Notes under the pieces: generated by a model | Databases searched by the model: none | What the model was told of the DNA's origin: nothing | The model's input: only the letters and a program-made list of their open reading frames with translations | Program-made: the position numbers and the translations under genes | Shown: positions 33,628 through 44,869 of the stretch, piece by piece | Layout: every line of letters starts with the position of its first letter | How positions within the stretch are numbered: the stretch's first letter is position 1 | Assembly: GCA_025617745.1 (NCBI GenBank) | Contig: CM046855.1 | Span: forward strand, 41,363,663 to 41,427,662 | Origin: Heliocidaris erythrogramma | Taxonomy: Eukaryota; Echinodermata; Echinoidea; Camarodonta; Echinometridae | Direction: 5' to 3' | DNA: 64,000 nucleotides

Positions 33628-36600
33628 AGGAGTACAAACAATGGAGACATAAACATTACCCAAATGAAGGGTGTACCAAGAAAGGTACATGTACAAGGTT
33701 TAAAGGCATTTAAGTTTAAATAAAGAAAGTAGAAAACCAACAAGAGAAGAATAAATACTGAAGTAAAATAGAATGATTTTAAAAAGGCAACAAAAAATAC
33801 ATAAATGCATGAAGCTCTGTAATAGAAGAGCTTCATATGTCATACAATGATAATTCCAGAATTTGAAGATGACTACAAGCAGATATAGTCAATGAAAGTG
33901 ATAGAGAAAGGGAAAGAGAGGGGGGGAGGATAGAGGAAGTACATGGTTGGGATAGGAAGAGACAGACAGAGAAAGAAAGAGATGGATATGAAGACCATGG
34001 ATAAATAGACAAGTGATAGAGCTATAAGCATAAAAAGGCAAACAGATCGAGGCTCAACGAAAGCTGCAGTGCTTGCTGCCTGTATCGTGTGTCTCTGCTG
34101 GTATATAATTTTAACACACATATTTGTCACCAGTACACCTGAGTTAACATTCTAATCAATGATGGCTACTTGGTTTTTGATTACTGAGTAAGCAAATAAG
34201 AATCACTTCCACAGAGAAAGGGCATGGCGGAACCGGTAAAAGAGGGTTCCTTCCTGATGGGTCCATAGTACATGTAGCATGCAGTGGGTACCATATAATG
34301 TATATGCATAAAACATTTGTAGCCAAGGGGTTGAATGGGGTCATACTTGCACCCTCTATTATTATGATTATATGATGTAATCAAGAGAGCAAGCTGAATT
34401 AACCCATAGCAGTTCATTTTCACCTGACCTAATGATGTTATTTTAGATCCATAATGCTAATGAATTACCGTAAATATAATATATAGAGATAGGCATAATT
34501 TCACGATTAACTATTCCATAATTAACTGTCCCACTGAAAATACATTTCATACTTTAAAAGCATCTTTAACTGTCATACACTCCACTGAGGTTTTAGAAAA
34601 GTGATGCTTCTCAAATCAGTTGGAAAAGGGTTAGGGTGTTCAGGCACCCTCGAAAAGAGACCCAAGTACCCTGGCTGCCTCCAGGTTGACACCATCACAC
34701 GTGACAGATTTGTCGTCTCAAATTTGCAGACAGGGATGGAATAAGACGTGGATGTGACGACGTGAGATTATCATAATTGCATCTCTTAAGAACTTTTTTG
34801 TGGGGGTGGGGGGTTGGTGAGGGTGTTGGCTGTAAAGAAATAAACTCTAGGGGAATTCAGTACTGTGCTGTATGTCATATAGAAATCATGAACAGACATT
34901 TGCCCATCTCAATTGGTGATGCACAAGGCTATTGCAATGTCCCTTTCACTGATTTCTTGAAATCTTTCAATCCTGTTGGTAAGAAAATTTAGTGAAGAGA
35001 GGAGAGACAGAGAGATGGGTTTCAGAAAAAAAAGAAAATGGGTTTAGCATTTATCAGATTGCAGGTAATGCAGCCTACAGCTGTGTTTGCCATTTCTTTT
35101 TCATATTGTAACTTGTAATTAGTGAAACAAAGATGGAAATATTCATTTTGATATACTTCAACCCATTAAACCCATTCTTGTATACATTTCTTTATGGTAG
35201 ATGATGAGGGATAGTGATAGATTTTTTTAGTTGGTGATCTATTTGAAGCTTCTAATACAATCCAATTTTTTTGATTGTGCATAAACTGGAAAACTTGTTT
35301 TTAACACGGCCACAAAAAAAGTTTTGAAAAAACCTCCTTTAGGCAAATCCATTACTGTATCAAATTTCAATTAGAATATTTGATCGGATTATGTAAAAAA
35401 GCCTATTATAATGGTTGCACATATTTTTAATGCTATATGCGCTTAGTTATTGTACATGACTATGGGCAATATGGGGAAGTTTAGCAACAGTGTTTAAAGG
35501 TACACACTGCAAAAAAAGAGAAAAGTTTACTGGGATCTTTTTTGTTGTTATGATTTCAAATGCATCATTAACAAGTCTGAATTTTAAAAAGTGTTAAAAA
35601 ATTGAAATTATTGTAAACATTTAAAACTTGGTCAAGGGATTTTTGATGCTTTTATGACAATATTTATTTATATTGGAGCAGTTTGGAAACACATGTAATT
35701 GAAAAAATATATACTAAATTACAAAAAAAAAATATGTTCTGATTTTTGAAAACCTAGCTTTACAAATGACAGGAAGTAAAAGCAGCTATTTTTGGTGGGG
35801 TTACTTGTACTTGTGCTAAAGGAGGTTTATAGTTTTGACATCCTGAAACCAAAAACTGTTTTTCATGATCCAATATCAAGGCATGTCTTTGATGACATTC
35901 AGTCCTTCCATAAACACTCACGTATCAAGGTAAAATAAATTGATTACATGAATCAATACCACACCCACGTGAACGAATGTGCTGGAAAAATTTCTTATAG
36001 AAGAAAAAAAAATGTGTGTAATTCTATCTCTATAGATATGTAGCATGCTTTTCTTGCGCTCATGAATTTATCTTAGGGGAAAAGGGGAATTAATACAACA
36101 TTTGACATTAACTCTATAGATTGGATGAAGCACAGTTTTGGTATGAGTTCACAACTTATTGCAAAGTAATTGAATATCAGTATCATTCGTGCCTGATTTC
36201 AATGATTTCTGAAGTCTACTGCAATATCTTTTAAAACAAGGTGAATAAAAGATATAGTGGCAAAATTTATATCAGGAATTTAATTAAGAAGAGATATCGG
36301 GGGATGTTGTTTATCACTATTAAAGTCCAGATGATATGTAGTACTTGTGTGCTTGTATTTTGTGAGAGTTTTCATTACCAAATACCCAAGGGATTTCAGA
36401 AAGATACAAGCATAACCAAACTATTTGCTTTATCCTTATTTATCCATATCAAAAGCCTTAATCACTCACTAGTCAGATGGTGGAGGGACATAATATAATA
36501 ACTTTTCATAAGATTGCTTAGCAAAATGTTGTGGCATGAAAAGACACATCCAGAATGCAAAATGTTTAATTGTGGGAAACAATATTATTAGGACATGGAG

Positions 36601-36998
36601 CTTGTAATATGCCTCTGTGTCTTTGATTTGGCTTATTGCTATGAAAATCGTCATTCAGATATATTCAATTACAGCTTTTGATTCACCGATATCACCAACA
36701 ATTATGCCTTTTGCCACAACATTTTGCTAAGTTTGATAATAATGTTACATATGCAGACACGCTCTCACTGTGGTAAAAAGTGAAAGTTGTGTGAATATAA
36801 TATTTTAACATGAAGGGGCCAAGGTCGAAGCAAAGGAGGGACTCGGGGTGGAGTTCAAATCGGGCCCCAGGGCAAAGGAAAAATATCAGAAGAAGAAACA
36901 AAAGAAGACGAACAAGACAGGGCATACACTGCTTTGTTCAGGTGAGAAGGAAATACTGTGTATAGAAATACTTGGTATATACATGTAATAATTCCTAC
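33628..36998. other. Intron with a purine-rich patch; no gene seen
   Basis: 33895-33990 is a degenerate GA-rich patch, and 34797-34826 is a G-rich run (GTGGGGGTGGGGGGTTGG) after a T run. A weak inverted pair AACCTCCTTTAG / CTAAAGGAGGTTT at about 35332 and 35818 might bound a ~500-bp element, but the arms are short. A purine-rich segment ending at a good donor-like site near 36937 is discussed under rejected items. Confidence 0.45.
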
Positions 36999-37077
36999 TT
37001 AAGGCAATTTTTTTTTGGCGAATTATTCGACGGAAGGTGGAAGCCGACGTTAAGTTGCATTTTTTGATTCGCCTTAA

Positions 37078-38799
37078 AGACCTCAGCCTGACCGAATTTT
37101 GTTGAAATATACACTTTATTCATCCACGGGGAGCTATATATTTTCTGAACAAATGGAAACCAACTTCATGAGATTCCGTTTCCTGTGGAATGAGTAACAG
37201 CGTCCCGAATGTTGAGCCCCGGTGGTTTTTCTGACGAGGGCCCCGTCTCTGAGGAACGCTACTTTGCGGGGGGTGAAAATTTGATGACGACATATCGTGT
37301 AGACGCACTCGGAGCTGTATACATGACATGTCGTCACACGTCTACACTGTTAGAACGTTGATTAAAATTTTTAATCTTGTTGGTTAAAATTTTAATCAAC
37401 CGAGGGTTACCAGGTGAACCACACATTTGTAGGTTAAAACTTTAATCAAAGTTTAACCTGTGGTCGATTAAAAGTTTTAATCATTTGTTGGTTAATCGTA
37501 TTTTGCTCAACGTTGGTTAAATTGGTGTTGATTAAACTAAAACATATTGTTGGTTAAATGTTTAACCATTTGTTGGTTAGTTTTATTTTGTTGGTTAAAT
37601 ATTTAACCATTTGTTGGTTAATCATATTTTGCTCAACATTGGTTAAAATGATGTTGATTAAACTTAAACAAATTGTTGGTTAGATTTATTTGATGAGAAA
37701 CTCCCCGGAGAAACTCTTTTCATATCTGTAATTGTTGTCTAGCTAGCCTTATAACGAAATAGATCTACTCAGTGATCTACTTTCAGCGGTTTGGTAAGTT
37801 CGACCTTCTCAGACCTGGACTAGACTTGACTAAGGCAGGCCCACCGGTAGACTACGCCTACGCCTACATTGGTGCTTATATCTTTTTCTCAAAAAACTGT
37901 TCTAGTTTCAGTGTTTGTCATATTGCCCTGTCCGCGAAATATGGACATGCGCGAAGTTGAACACACCGCCATACCGCCGGCGTCGCCTCCTCGCTGCCAT
38001 AGGCGCAGTCAGTAAATCTACCGGTGGGCCTGGCTTAGCCAGGTCTAGTCCAGATCGAGCAGGTCGAACTTGCTCCCAAGCCGTTTAAATTAGAAAGAAA
38101 GAGCACACTGTAGATCTATGTCTTCCCAAGATTAAGCTGGACAACAATCACATATATGAATAATAGTTTCTCACCTTCAAACACGCCGACAAACTCTTTG
38201 AAAGTCCCCACTCATTCAGCGACTTGAATGACAATGCCTTCCATTTTCATCGCAAACAATTTCTGTGATAGATTTGTGCGCAGCGAATTTGTTCCAAATC
38301 CATATGCGCATGCGCTGTTCGGTCACGCGATTGGTATTTTAATCAACTTTGATCAAACTTTTAACCAACAAAAAGATAAAGTGTCTTGACGGTTAGCACT
38401 ATCAGTTTGGCGGGAAAGCAGAGAACACTGTTTTTAATCAATGTTGGTTACAAAGTAACCAACAAGAATAAAAACAATAATTTTAATCAACAATATTTTT
38501 AACCCACGGAAGATTAAAAGTCATTTTTAACCAACATTCATTTTATAACCAATGTTGAGCGATTTTTAATCAACATTTTTTTAATCCGTAGTTTTTTAAT
38601 ACATGTTTTAACAGTGTAGCGACCCCCTGCAGTTTCCTCTCTTGTTACGCAATAGGGAGGGGGCGGACCAAAAAAAATTATCTTTTTTATTTTTTATGGA
38701 TAAACAGAGACGAAAATTTATGAATACCCAGGGTAATTATATTCTTTGTTTACTAAGCTTTACGTCAATATATGGTTGTTTTGGGTCAGGCTGAGGTCT
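37078..38799. mobile_element. TTAA-flanked DNA element hosting a foldback element
   Basis: Ends AGACCTCAGCCTGACC and the exact inverted copy GGTCAGGCTGAGGTCT are each bordered by TTAA (37074-37077 and 38800-38803), giving a TTAA target duplication as in piggyBac or Kolobok families. Without the foldback at 37342-38619 the host element is about 444 bp and has no transposase. The left interior is GC-richer than the introns and has short overlapping frames with no recognisable product. Confidence 0.8.
37342..38619. mobile_element. Foldback transposon with repeat-built arms
   Basis: Ends CTACACTGTTA and TAACAGTGTAG. The arms are long tracts of short repeats: GTTGGTTAAA/TTTTAATCAA words (left, 37350-37690) and their complements TTTAACCAAC/TTGATTAAAA (right, 38335-38600). 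Inside them lies a second, unique inverted pair of about 70 bp: 37783-37855 (CTCAGACCTGGACTAGACTT, CAGGCCCACCGGTAGA) against 38012-38088. This layered, self-complementary layout is that of foldback elements, classically described in sea urchin as TU elements. The centre has no recognisable coding sequence. Confidence 0.82.
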
Positions 38800-39117
38800 T
38801 TAACGTTTTAGGCACTGTTTTTTCCCATTTCCGTATGGGTAGGAGGCATTCTATCGAAATATACATAGAGGGCTCCAAATTACTTATATTACTACAAAGT
38901 TTTGTTCGGTAGGAAGAACTCATTTTCGTATAATATAACGTGGAAAATCTATATATGTATAGCTCCTGGGTATCTAACATCCTTAGTTGGACTTAGGGCG
39001 ATGTCTGTTTTTCTTGATTATATCAATAGTTTGGGGATTTACTAAAGATACCTTATCGCAAAACAAAAGGTAGTTATTATATGATTCTTTTTGCCATAAA
39101 TGCAAATTGAATCAAAT

Positions 39118-39119
39118 TA

Positions 39120-39150
<31 letters not shown>

Positions 39151-39153
39151 ATT
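39118..39153. repeat. (TA)n microsatellite
   Basis: Near-pure TA dinucleotides with one TTA slip. A second (TA)n lies at 39238-39270 and a short third at 39543-39556, flanking the inverted-repeat element between them. Confidence 0.95.
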
Positions 39154-39154
39154 C

Positions 39155-39177
39155 CTGATGAAGCCCTATGGGCGAAA
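39155..39177 (+). ncRNA. Hammerhead-like core motif (candidate)
   Basis: CTGATGA (39155-39161), then a perfect 4-bp stem GCCC/GGGC with a TAT loop, then GAAA (39174-39177). This is the conserved core of the hammerhead self-cleaving ribozyme (CUGANGA, stem II, GAAA). Penelope-like retroelements are known to carry such motifs. Stems I and III and the cleavage site are not convincing here, so activity is doubtful. Confidence 0.35.
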
Positions 39178-39234
39178 ATTTGAATTCTTTCATCTCTTAA
39201 CGGTTGTCTTATTCATCATTGACTTTTGTGTGTT

Positions 39235-39271
<37 letters not shown>

Positions 39272-39305
39272 GATATTTCATAACCGCGTGTTGGAAGAGC
39301 ATGAA

Positions 39306-39532
39306 GAGAGATACAATGAATGAATTCCAGAGAAGACATTGGTAATGCATTGAATTCCAACTTTTTTATTTTAACCAAGTTTTCGATCCTCACGGATCTT
39401 CCTCACGGATCTTCCTCAGGGTAATGAACTAAATTTTCAATCCGTGAGGATCAAAAATTTGGTTAAAATAAAAAAAGTTGGAATTCAATGCATTACAAAT
39501 GTCTTCTCTGGAATTCATTCATTGTATCTCTC
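39306..39532. mobile_element. Long inverted repeat, ~95-bp arms
   Basis: The left arm from AGAGATACAATGAATGAATT through ATCCTCACGGA is matched by a nearly perfect inverted right arm from TCCGTGAGGATC through TTCATTCATTGTATCTCT. The loop is about 45 bp. A 13-bp unit in the left arm is duplicated (GATCTTCCTCACG). On the minus strand the left arm reads CTGAGGA ... GAAA, a second hammerhead-like core. Flanking (TA)n on both sides fits insertion into a TA microsatellite. It may be an inverted pair of Penelope-type ends or a MITE. Confidence 0.75.
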
Positions 39533-39851
39533 TCTCTCTCTCAATATATATATATGCTATTGCTGTTTGGATTTATTTTTTGTGGTTTAGTTGGCAAAAA
39601 AAATTGTAATTTGTTAAGTTGAAGGCTCTCTTCATTTCATTAAAAACTGACATATATCCATATTGTGATGATAAAAAAATTGTGGAAAAATATTGATTAT
39701 TTACCCACTAGAGTAGTTATTACATAAAGGTCCTCTTTAAAGTGACTTAATGATATTTTCATATTCAAGTTTCACTCCATTACAATATTCCATAAGATTT
39801 GATAAAGACAATGTTAGAGTAAGAAATCATATGCCTCAATATCCTTTTGCA
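39533..39851. other. Intronic DNA with short CT/TA runs
   Basis: (CT)n and (TA)n at the start, then AT-rich DNA with nothing recognisable. Confidence 0.45.
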
Positions 39852-39996
39852 TACTGAGAGCCAGAAGGATGTTAACCCGTTGTCTTCTAGAAGTTGGTGG
39901 TCCCTGTAATAAGCCTAGTGGAATTTAAGAATTCCGTAATCAGTGGGTTCATTCTGTAAAAGTGTTTGAGTTAACCCCTTGTGGCTCTAGTCAGAC
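39852..39996. repeat. Palindromic repeat, copy 8, with enlarged loop
   Basis: Left arm CTGAGAGCCAGAAGGATGTT then AACCC; right arm GAGTTAACCCCTTGTGGCTC then TAGTCAGACA. The loop is about 90 bp instead of about 20. It contains CCTGTAATAAGCCTAGTGGA and GAATTCCGTAATCAGTGGGT, which recur in similar form near 45686-45732, so a second repeat may have inserted into the loop. Confidence 0.7.
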
Positions 39997-40339
39997 AATA
40001 CCTGAATATAAGTTATGCTATTTATAGACAGTCATGTATTACTGAGGCATTAAGATTCTCCATGCATGCATTGGATGCAATCACACATCTTCTCATGTTT
40101 ACCGCTATGAATACCCGAAGACATGCGAATCCAGCATTACAAGTACCCAGTACTTATTGTGTAAGAGCTTGTTATGAGGCGAGCGAGAGAGGAGCAACCC
40201 GATTTAGAATACCAGGTATGCATGCATGATACCCAACACCTTTGACCTTGCTGTTCATACATGTATACTGATCCAGACTGAAATGTAACAGGATGCTTTT
40301 ATTGAACTTTGCAATGTCTGGGTTACCCTCCCACACATC

Positions 40340-40414
40340 GTCTGTTGAGAACCAGAAGGGAGTTAACTCTATGTACATTGATATGAACTGATGCCCTTCT
40401 TGCTGTTTGAAGAT
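40340..40414. repeat. Palindromic ~75-bp repeat, copy 9
   Basis: Left arm GTCTGTTGAGAACCAGAAGG then GAGTTAACTC. Right arm GAACTGATGCCCTTCTTGCT then GTTTGAAGA. Loop about 20 bp. Confidence 0.8.
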
Positions 40415-42768
40415 GATATATTTCCAGCCCTTGGTGCTTAGATATATTTGATTGGTATTTGTTCTGTATTGTACAGAGGAATTAGGATAATTATATATTT
40501 ATTACAAATATTATTATATAAATCTGTCTAAGTTTATTTAAAAACAAAAAGTAATAGTATTATAAGTAACTTTGCAGTAATTTGGTATCATTTGCTTTCC
40601 TGCATACATATGCATTTGTTTGTCAAACTGCATGCCCTTTTAATCAAGCAATAAAATCCAATTACTTTCAGTCTTTAAAAAAAAACGATTTTATGTCTTT
40701 TGATTTAAAATTTAATTAAACCGTAGTCACCTAGTTTAATATTTAATTGTTGTTTAATTGTTTTGAAGGCTTTTAAGTATGACCTTTATTTAGATTAGTT
40801 ACTGGGGGTTCAGTAATGTTTTTCTTTCTTGGAGATCAGCTGCAGTTATTCTTTCAGTACAAGGCTGCATTCTCTAAAGCTGAATAAGTGCTGATTATGA
40901 AATGACAAAACAATTATCCATTTAAATGAGGTAACTTTTATCAAGCATGAACAATTCGATCTAAAAAAAAGATAAAGTGCAGTTATTCTTTCAATACCGG
41001 GCTGCATTATCCAAACGCTGGATATGTGCTGCTATTGAAATTATACACGATTATCCATTTGAATTAGGTCATTTTTAACAGAAATAAATCAATCCGTCTA
41101 AAAATAAATTGACCTCGTAACGTAATGGTCAGTACAAGCAGGATGGAGTATAGATTGAGATCATCACTCACTTTCTAGTTGCTTCTATTCCCTTGAACCT
41201 CGTTCACATAATTATGCAGCAGTAAAACCGCGGCTTGAAAATATGAAGACTAAGCGTATTGTGCTTCATATATTTGTAACTTATAACACACAAATGAGTG
41301 AGCATGCTTTATTGCACACAGCCACCTATCTTTCATCCCCACTTGTCTCCATTTACATGAAAAAACACACACGTGAACGGGCCTTCATTGGTCTCTTTGG
41401 TGGCATGAATGCATTCCTTCTTTGATTGACAGGTAACACTTGCCTATCTCATCATCTATGGTCATGATTATATACAACTGTTTTAGGCGTTTGTGTGACA
41501 GTGCATTGAATTGGTCATATTATAACAGAAATCAAATCTCTCTTCAGCGTTCTGCTCAGCTCTGCAGTGTGCAAAGCCTATGTTAAGGCCATTTTTATCT
41601 ATAAGATGTGAATGAATAAAGATTTTGACGTACATGTCGGTTGTCAAATATTTACTTTGATTGGACGTCTCTGATTTGAAGGATGATCACTGTTGTTCAG
41701 ACAAGTTGATTCCTTGATCGTACATATCCTATGCTTGAATAAAGTAAATATTCAGGAGTTGATCCGTATTGAGCCCTCAAGTTGTATGCTAATTTGTCGG
41801 CGGTGATCTACCATACTTTATCTGAAGCAGGGCCATACATAGTAGGGGTACTGGGGGTTTGGGCAAACCTGGCCCCAAAAAAATTTGTGCTTAATTTTGT
41901 TTTATTTCTTTTTTTTAGTTAATAGATTTCCCCAAATATTAGAACCTTCCCATTTTTGCTTGTCAGAGAATTACGAAATGAAAAATTGCTCCCAGATGCC
42001 TGGCGGAACTCCCCCCCCCCCCAAAAAAAAGAAGAAGCTTGTATGGGCCTGTGAAGCGCCATGTCCAGTTCCATGCAGATCTTTGGATTTTCTATGAATA
42101 AACCTTGGTTATTTGCCTAGGTTTTTTGCAGCTTATTTGTATCCAAACGAAGGTCATTGGAGGTGGAGATAGAATATTGATCTTATATATTCCATGCGTG
42201 AATGTAGTAAATGCAGAGGAGTTGATCCCTTGTAGAAAGAGCCCTCAACTTGTATGCCAAGTTGTCATTATTAATCTGGTGTGCCTCGACTGAAGGCCCA
42301 TGTCCAGTTGCTTACAAGTCGTGTTGTTTGCATAGCATACCACGAATGCTTCTGAAGAACAGTTGATGATACTCAATTAATGATGCAGGCATTACTTCTG
42401 CAATGAATAGAAATACAAGATTATGTTTTGTTATAGCCATCTATATATGTATGCACCAAAATGATGGTTAATGTTGCTGATTGTTAGAGGATCAAGGTTT
42501 TTTCCTGATCTTTTTCCTTTTCCTCTGCTTTTGTTGTCCGTCTGTTGTTTATCTTTATTTAAGGGTAGTATTTTTAAAGCTTTTCTGAAGAAACACACCA
42601 AATAATAAATAAGTCACTTGATTTGGAACTTATTTTTTTAAATATTTCAAAAATTGTCACTGGAAATGGTACCTTTGAAAAATAGTTGCTTTGCATATAT
42701 TGTCTTTTCTATCTGCCTTGAAAATGTTACACATGAATAATCAGCCAAAGAATTAGAGTGTACAGACA
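40415..42768. other. Intronic DNA with two diverged ~125-bp repeats
   Basis: A segment near 40850-40945 (TGCAGTTATTCTTTCAGTAC, GGCTGCATT, GCTGAATAAGTGCTG, ATTATCCATTTAAATGAGGT) recurs near 40978-41075 with changes: a diverged tandem duplication. A C-run/A-run lies at 42009-42030. A pair of similar stretches near 41760 and 42225 (GAGTTGATCC, GAGCCCTCAA, TTGTATGC, TTGTC) is another old duplication. No gene seen. Confidence 0.5.
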
Positions 42769-43196
42769 GCCTTTTCACACGAGGGTAAAATTCATCTTAT
42801 GGAAAGCTTATTAGTTTAAAGCTGATTAACTAATCAGCTCTAAAGCAAATTTTCCCTGTGTGAACATCGAACTATATGATGTTTGTACAGATATGAACTC
42901 GCAATCTAAAGACCGGTCAGAGCAGCCTACAGATATGAAGTCCGTTTGGAGGAGGCAAGAGATTTTGTGTGTGAACGGATATATGTCTTTAACTGGGTGC
43001 ACGGTTTGATTGACATGACCTGCTATTACTATGTGCAATGGCCCTACTGCACATTTAATCAGCAGTGAATCTCTAATGATCGCACCAAAATTTTCTCTGT
43101 GTGAATGCTATTGTATAAACTTTAAAGCTGATTAGTTTAAAGCTCTTTAAACTAATCAGCTTTAAATAGCTGAATTTTACCCCTGTGTGAAAGCGG
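42769..43196. mobile_element. MITE, ~428 bp, CCTTTTCACACGAGGG ends
   Basis: Outer ends GCCTTTTCACACGAGGGTAA then AATTCA and, inverted, CGCTTTCACACAGGGGTAAA then ATTCA. Subterminal AGTTTAAAGCTGATTA words occur several times in both orientations, and an inner mirrored pair TTTTCCCTGTGTGAA / TTTTCTCTGTGTGAA borders the middle. The interior is non-coding. Confidence 0.75.
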
Positions 43197-43904
43197 GGAG
43201 AGACACAGATTTTTCATCATACACAGTCATGATCAGAAATGAAATTTGCAACATGTAATGTCTTTTAAAGAAATATTTTTAAAAATAGTTGTGACTTTCT
43301 CTACCATTTTTTATCATGAGCCTTCCAAGTAATGATCAGTTTCATCATAACTGTTTGAACTATATACTTGCTTGTATTTAGCCCTACAAGTTACTACTAT
43401 CAGGCAACCATTGACAATTACATTAGTGAGAGTAGAATTTTTTTCATCATGATTGTTCATTTTTAAAGCGTAGAAAGAGAATGCATTTCCTCAATTTGTA
43501 AGCACCATAAAATGTACTAGTTAACATTATTTGGAAGGTAAATAATGGAAGAGGTTGAGTCAGGGAGAGTATGTCATGTATCCTTGCAATTTGTTGACAT
43601 TGTGGTAGCAGATGGGAGTCCTCTTCAGCTCGCTAGCGAAGATTTCGATCGGTTCTGGTCGTCGCATGCTATGGCAATCACCGTCAAATTAGCATCGATT
43701 TCCCCAGCCCTGGTTTCAGCTACCTCCTTCCATTTCACAGACCATTCAAATTGTATACAGCCAGTCTGCTGGGCTTATTAATTAGATTACATAAGGGGTT
43801 GCAGCGTAATCAATTTTGATGTAAACTTGACCCTATAGCTTGCTGGGTAAAATTTAGCTCTGCTTGGTAGTTGTCAAAAAAGCTTGATTTCTGTATTGGT
43901 AGCA
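43197..43904. other. Intronic DNA, GC-richer patch at 43545-43780
   Basis: The patch has somewhat gene-like composition and a 78-codon + strand frame beginning MEEVESGRVC. It shows no recognisable domain, no matching splice context and no similarity to NCX that I can see. Confidence 0.35.
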
Positions 43905-44390
43905 TGTGTATGCAAGAGATTTGGGTAAGATGTACTCATTGAAGTCATTAAAAAAATCTAAGTAAGAGACATGCTTAAGATATATTCATAGTAGTCACTG
44001 ATGAATGTAAGTGAGAGACAGTTGAAATACATTCATAGAAATTCTTGGAAATATCAACAAGAAATATGGTTAACATATTTCAATAGAAGTCGGTGAAAAA
44101 TATAAGCAGGACACAGCGTTAAGATAGTTATGTAGAAATCATTGAAAAATATAAGGAGAGACATAATTAACATATGATCATCATGGAAATCAACAAAATA
44201 TAAGCAATAAACAGGTCCACGATATATTCAGAGAAGTCAGTGATAAATGTAAGGGAGAGACGTAGTTGAGATATATTCCTAGAAGTTATTGAAAGAATAT
44301 TGACACTCTTAGGTATGATATGTTCATAGAAGTCACTGAAGAATATGAATGAGGGATATTATAGTTAAGATAGTAGTCATTGTCAATATA
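43905..44390. repeat. ~55-bp degenerate minisatellite, about eight units
   Basis: Units share AGATATATTCATAGAAGTCA, then CTGAWGAATATAAGTGAGAG and ACATRGTTA words with many changes. Starts lie roughly every 50-60 bp from about 43930 to 44360. No coding content. Confidence 0.75.
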
Positions 44391-44795
44391 TAGTCAATAT
44401 AGTTTGAGATATTAAATATAAAATATCAGATTTCATCCTGTTTAACCCTTCCTTTGCCATGGATCGGAACCCACATTGTTTAGAGTATATTGTGCTTGAG
44501 CACTGTATAATGGGCCAAAAGTTTACTGTAGCAGGCATCCCCAGCCTGTTTGTTTGATTGGTCGACCAAAGCCAGTAAAGAGTTAATGAAATTGAAGCTC
44601 TTCTGATAATGAACATTTTCTTGCCTTGATGCAAAAAGAACAAAACAATATCAATAGCCATTATCTTGGTTGCTATGGTGACAAACTCATGTCTTCCAAT
44701 AAGAAAAAAATTACATGCCTGTAGGGTATTATTCAAATAATTTCAAATGATAAGGCTTTCAAAGAAATCTTTACATGTATCATTTATACAAAATT
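44391..44795. other. Intronic DNA, nothing specific
   Basis: A minus-strand frame of 117 codons crosses most of this stretch but has no recognisable domain. Confidence 0.35.
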
Positions 44796-44869
44796 GTCTG
44801 TTGAGAGCCAGAAGCACATAAACTCCTTATTAAACCATGTAATTTAAGGCCCTTTTGGCCCCAGCAGAC
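44796..44869. repeat. Palindromic ~75-bp repeat, copy 10
   Basis: Left arm GTCTGTTGAGAGCCAGAAGC then ACATAAACTC. Right arm AATTTAAGGCCCTTTTGGCC then CCAGCAGAC. The loop contains TTATTAAACC: the TTAA at the position where copy 5 carries its piggyBac-like insert. Confidence 0.8.

Noticed and set aside
35325..35831. Possible ~500-bp inverted-repeat element (AACCTCCTTTAG / CTAAAGGAGGTTT)
   Set aside because: Arms are only about 13 bp with A-rich surroundings and no target duplication.
36802..36940. Purine-rich open segment ending at a good donor-like site (TTCAG then GTGAGAAG), resembling a Lys-rich exon
   Set aside because: No pyrimidine tract or convincing acceptor upstream, low-complexity Lys/Arg content, and no similarity to the NCX loop that I can recognise. 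The minus strand reads like a signal peptide, also by chance.
43545..43781. 78-codon + strand frame with gene-like composition
   Set aside because: No domain match, no supporting splice signals. Could be a very old fragment but cannot be supported.
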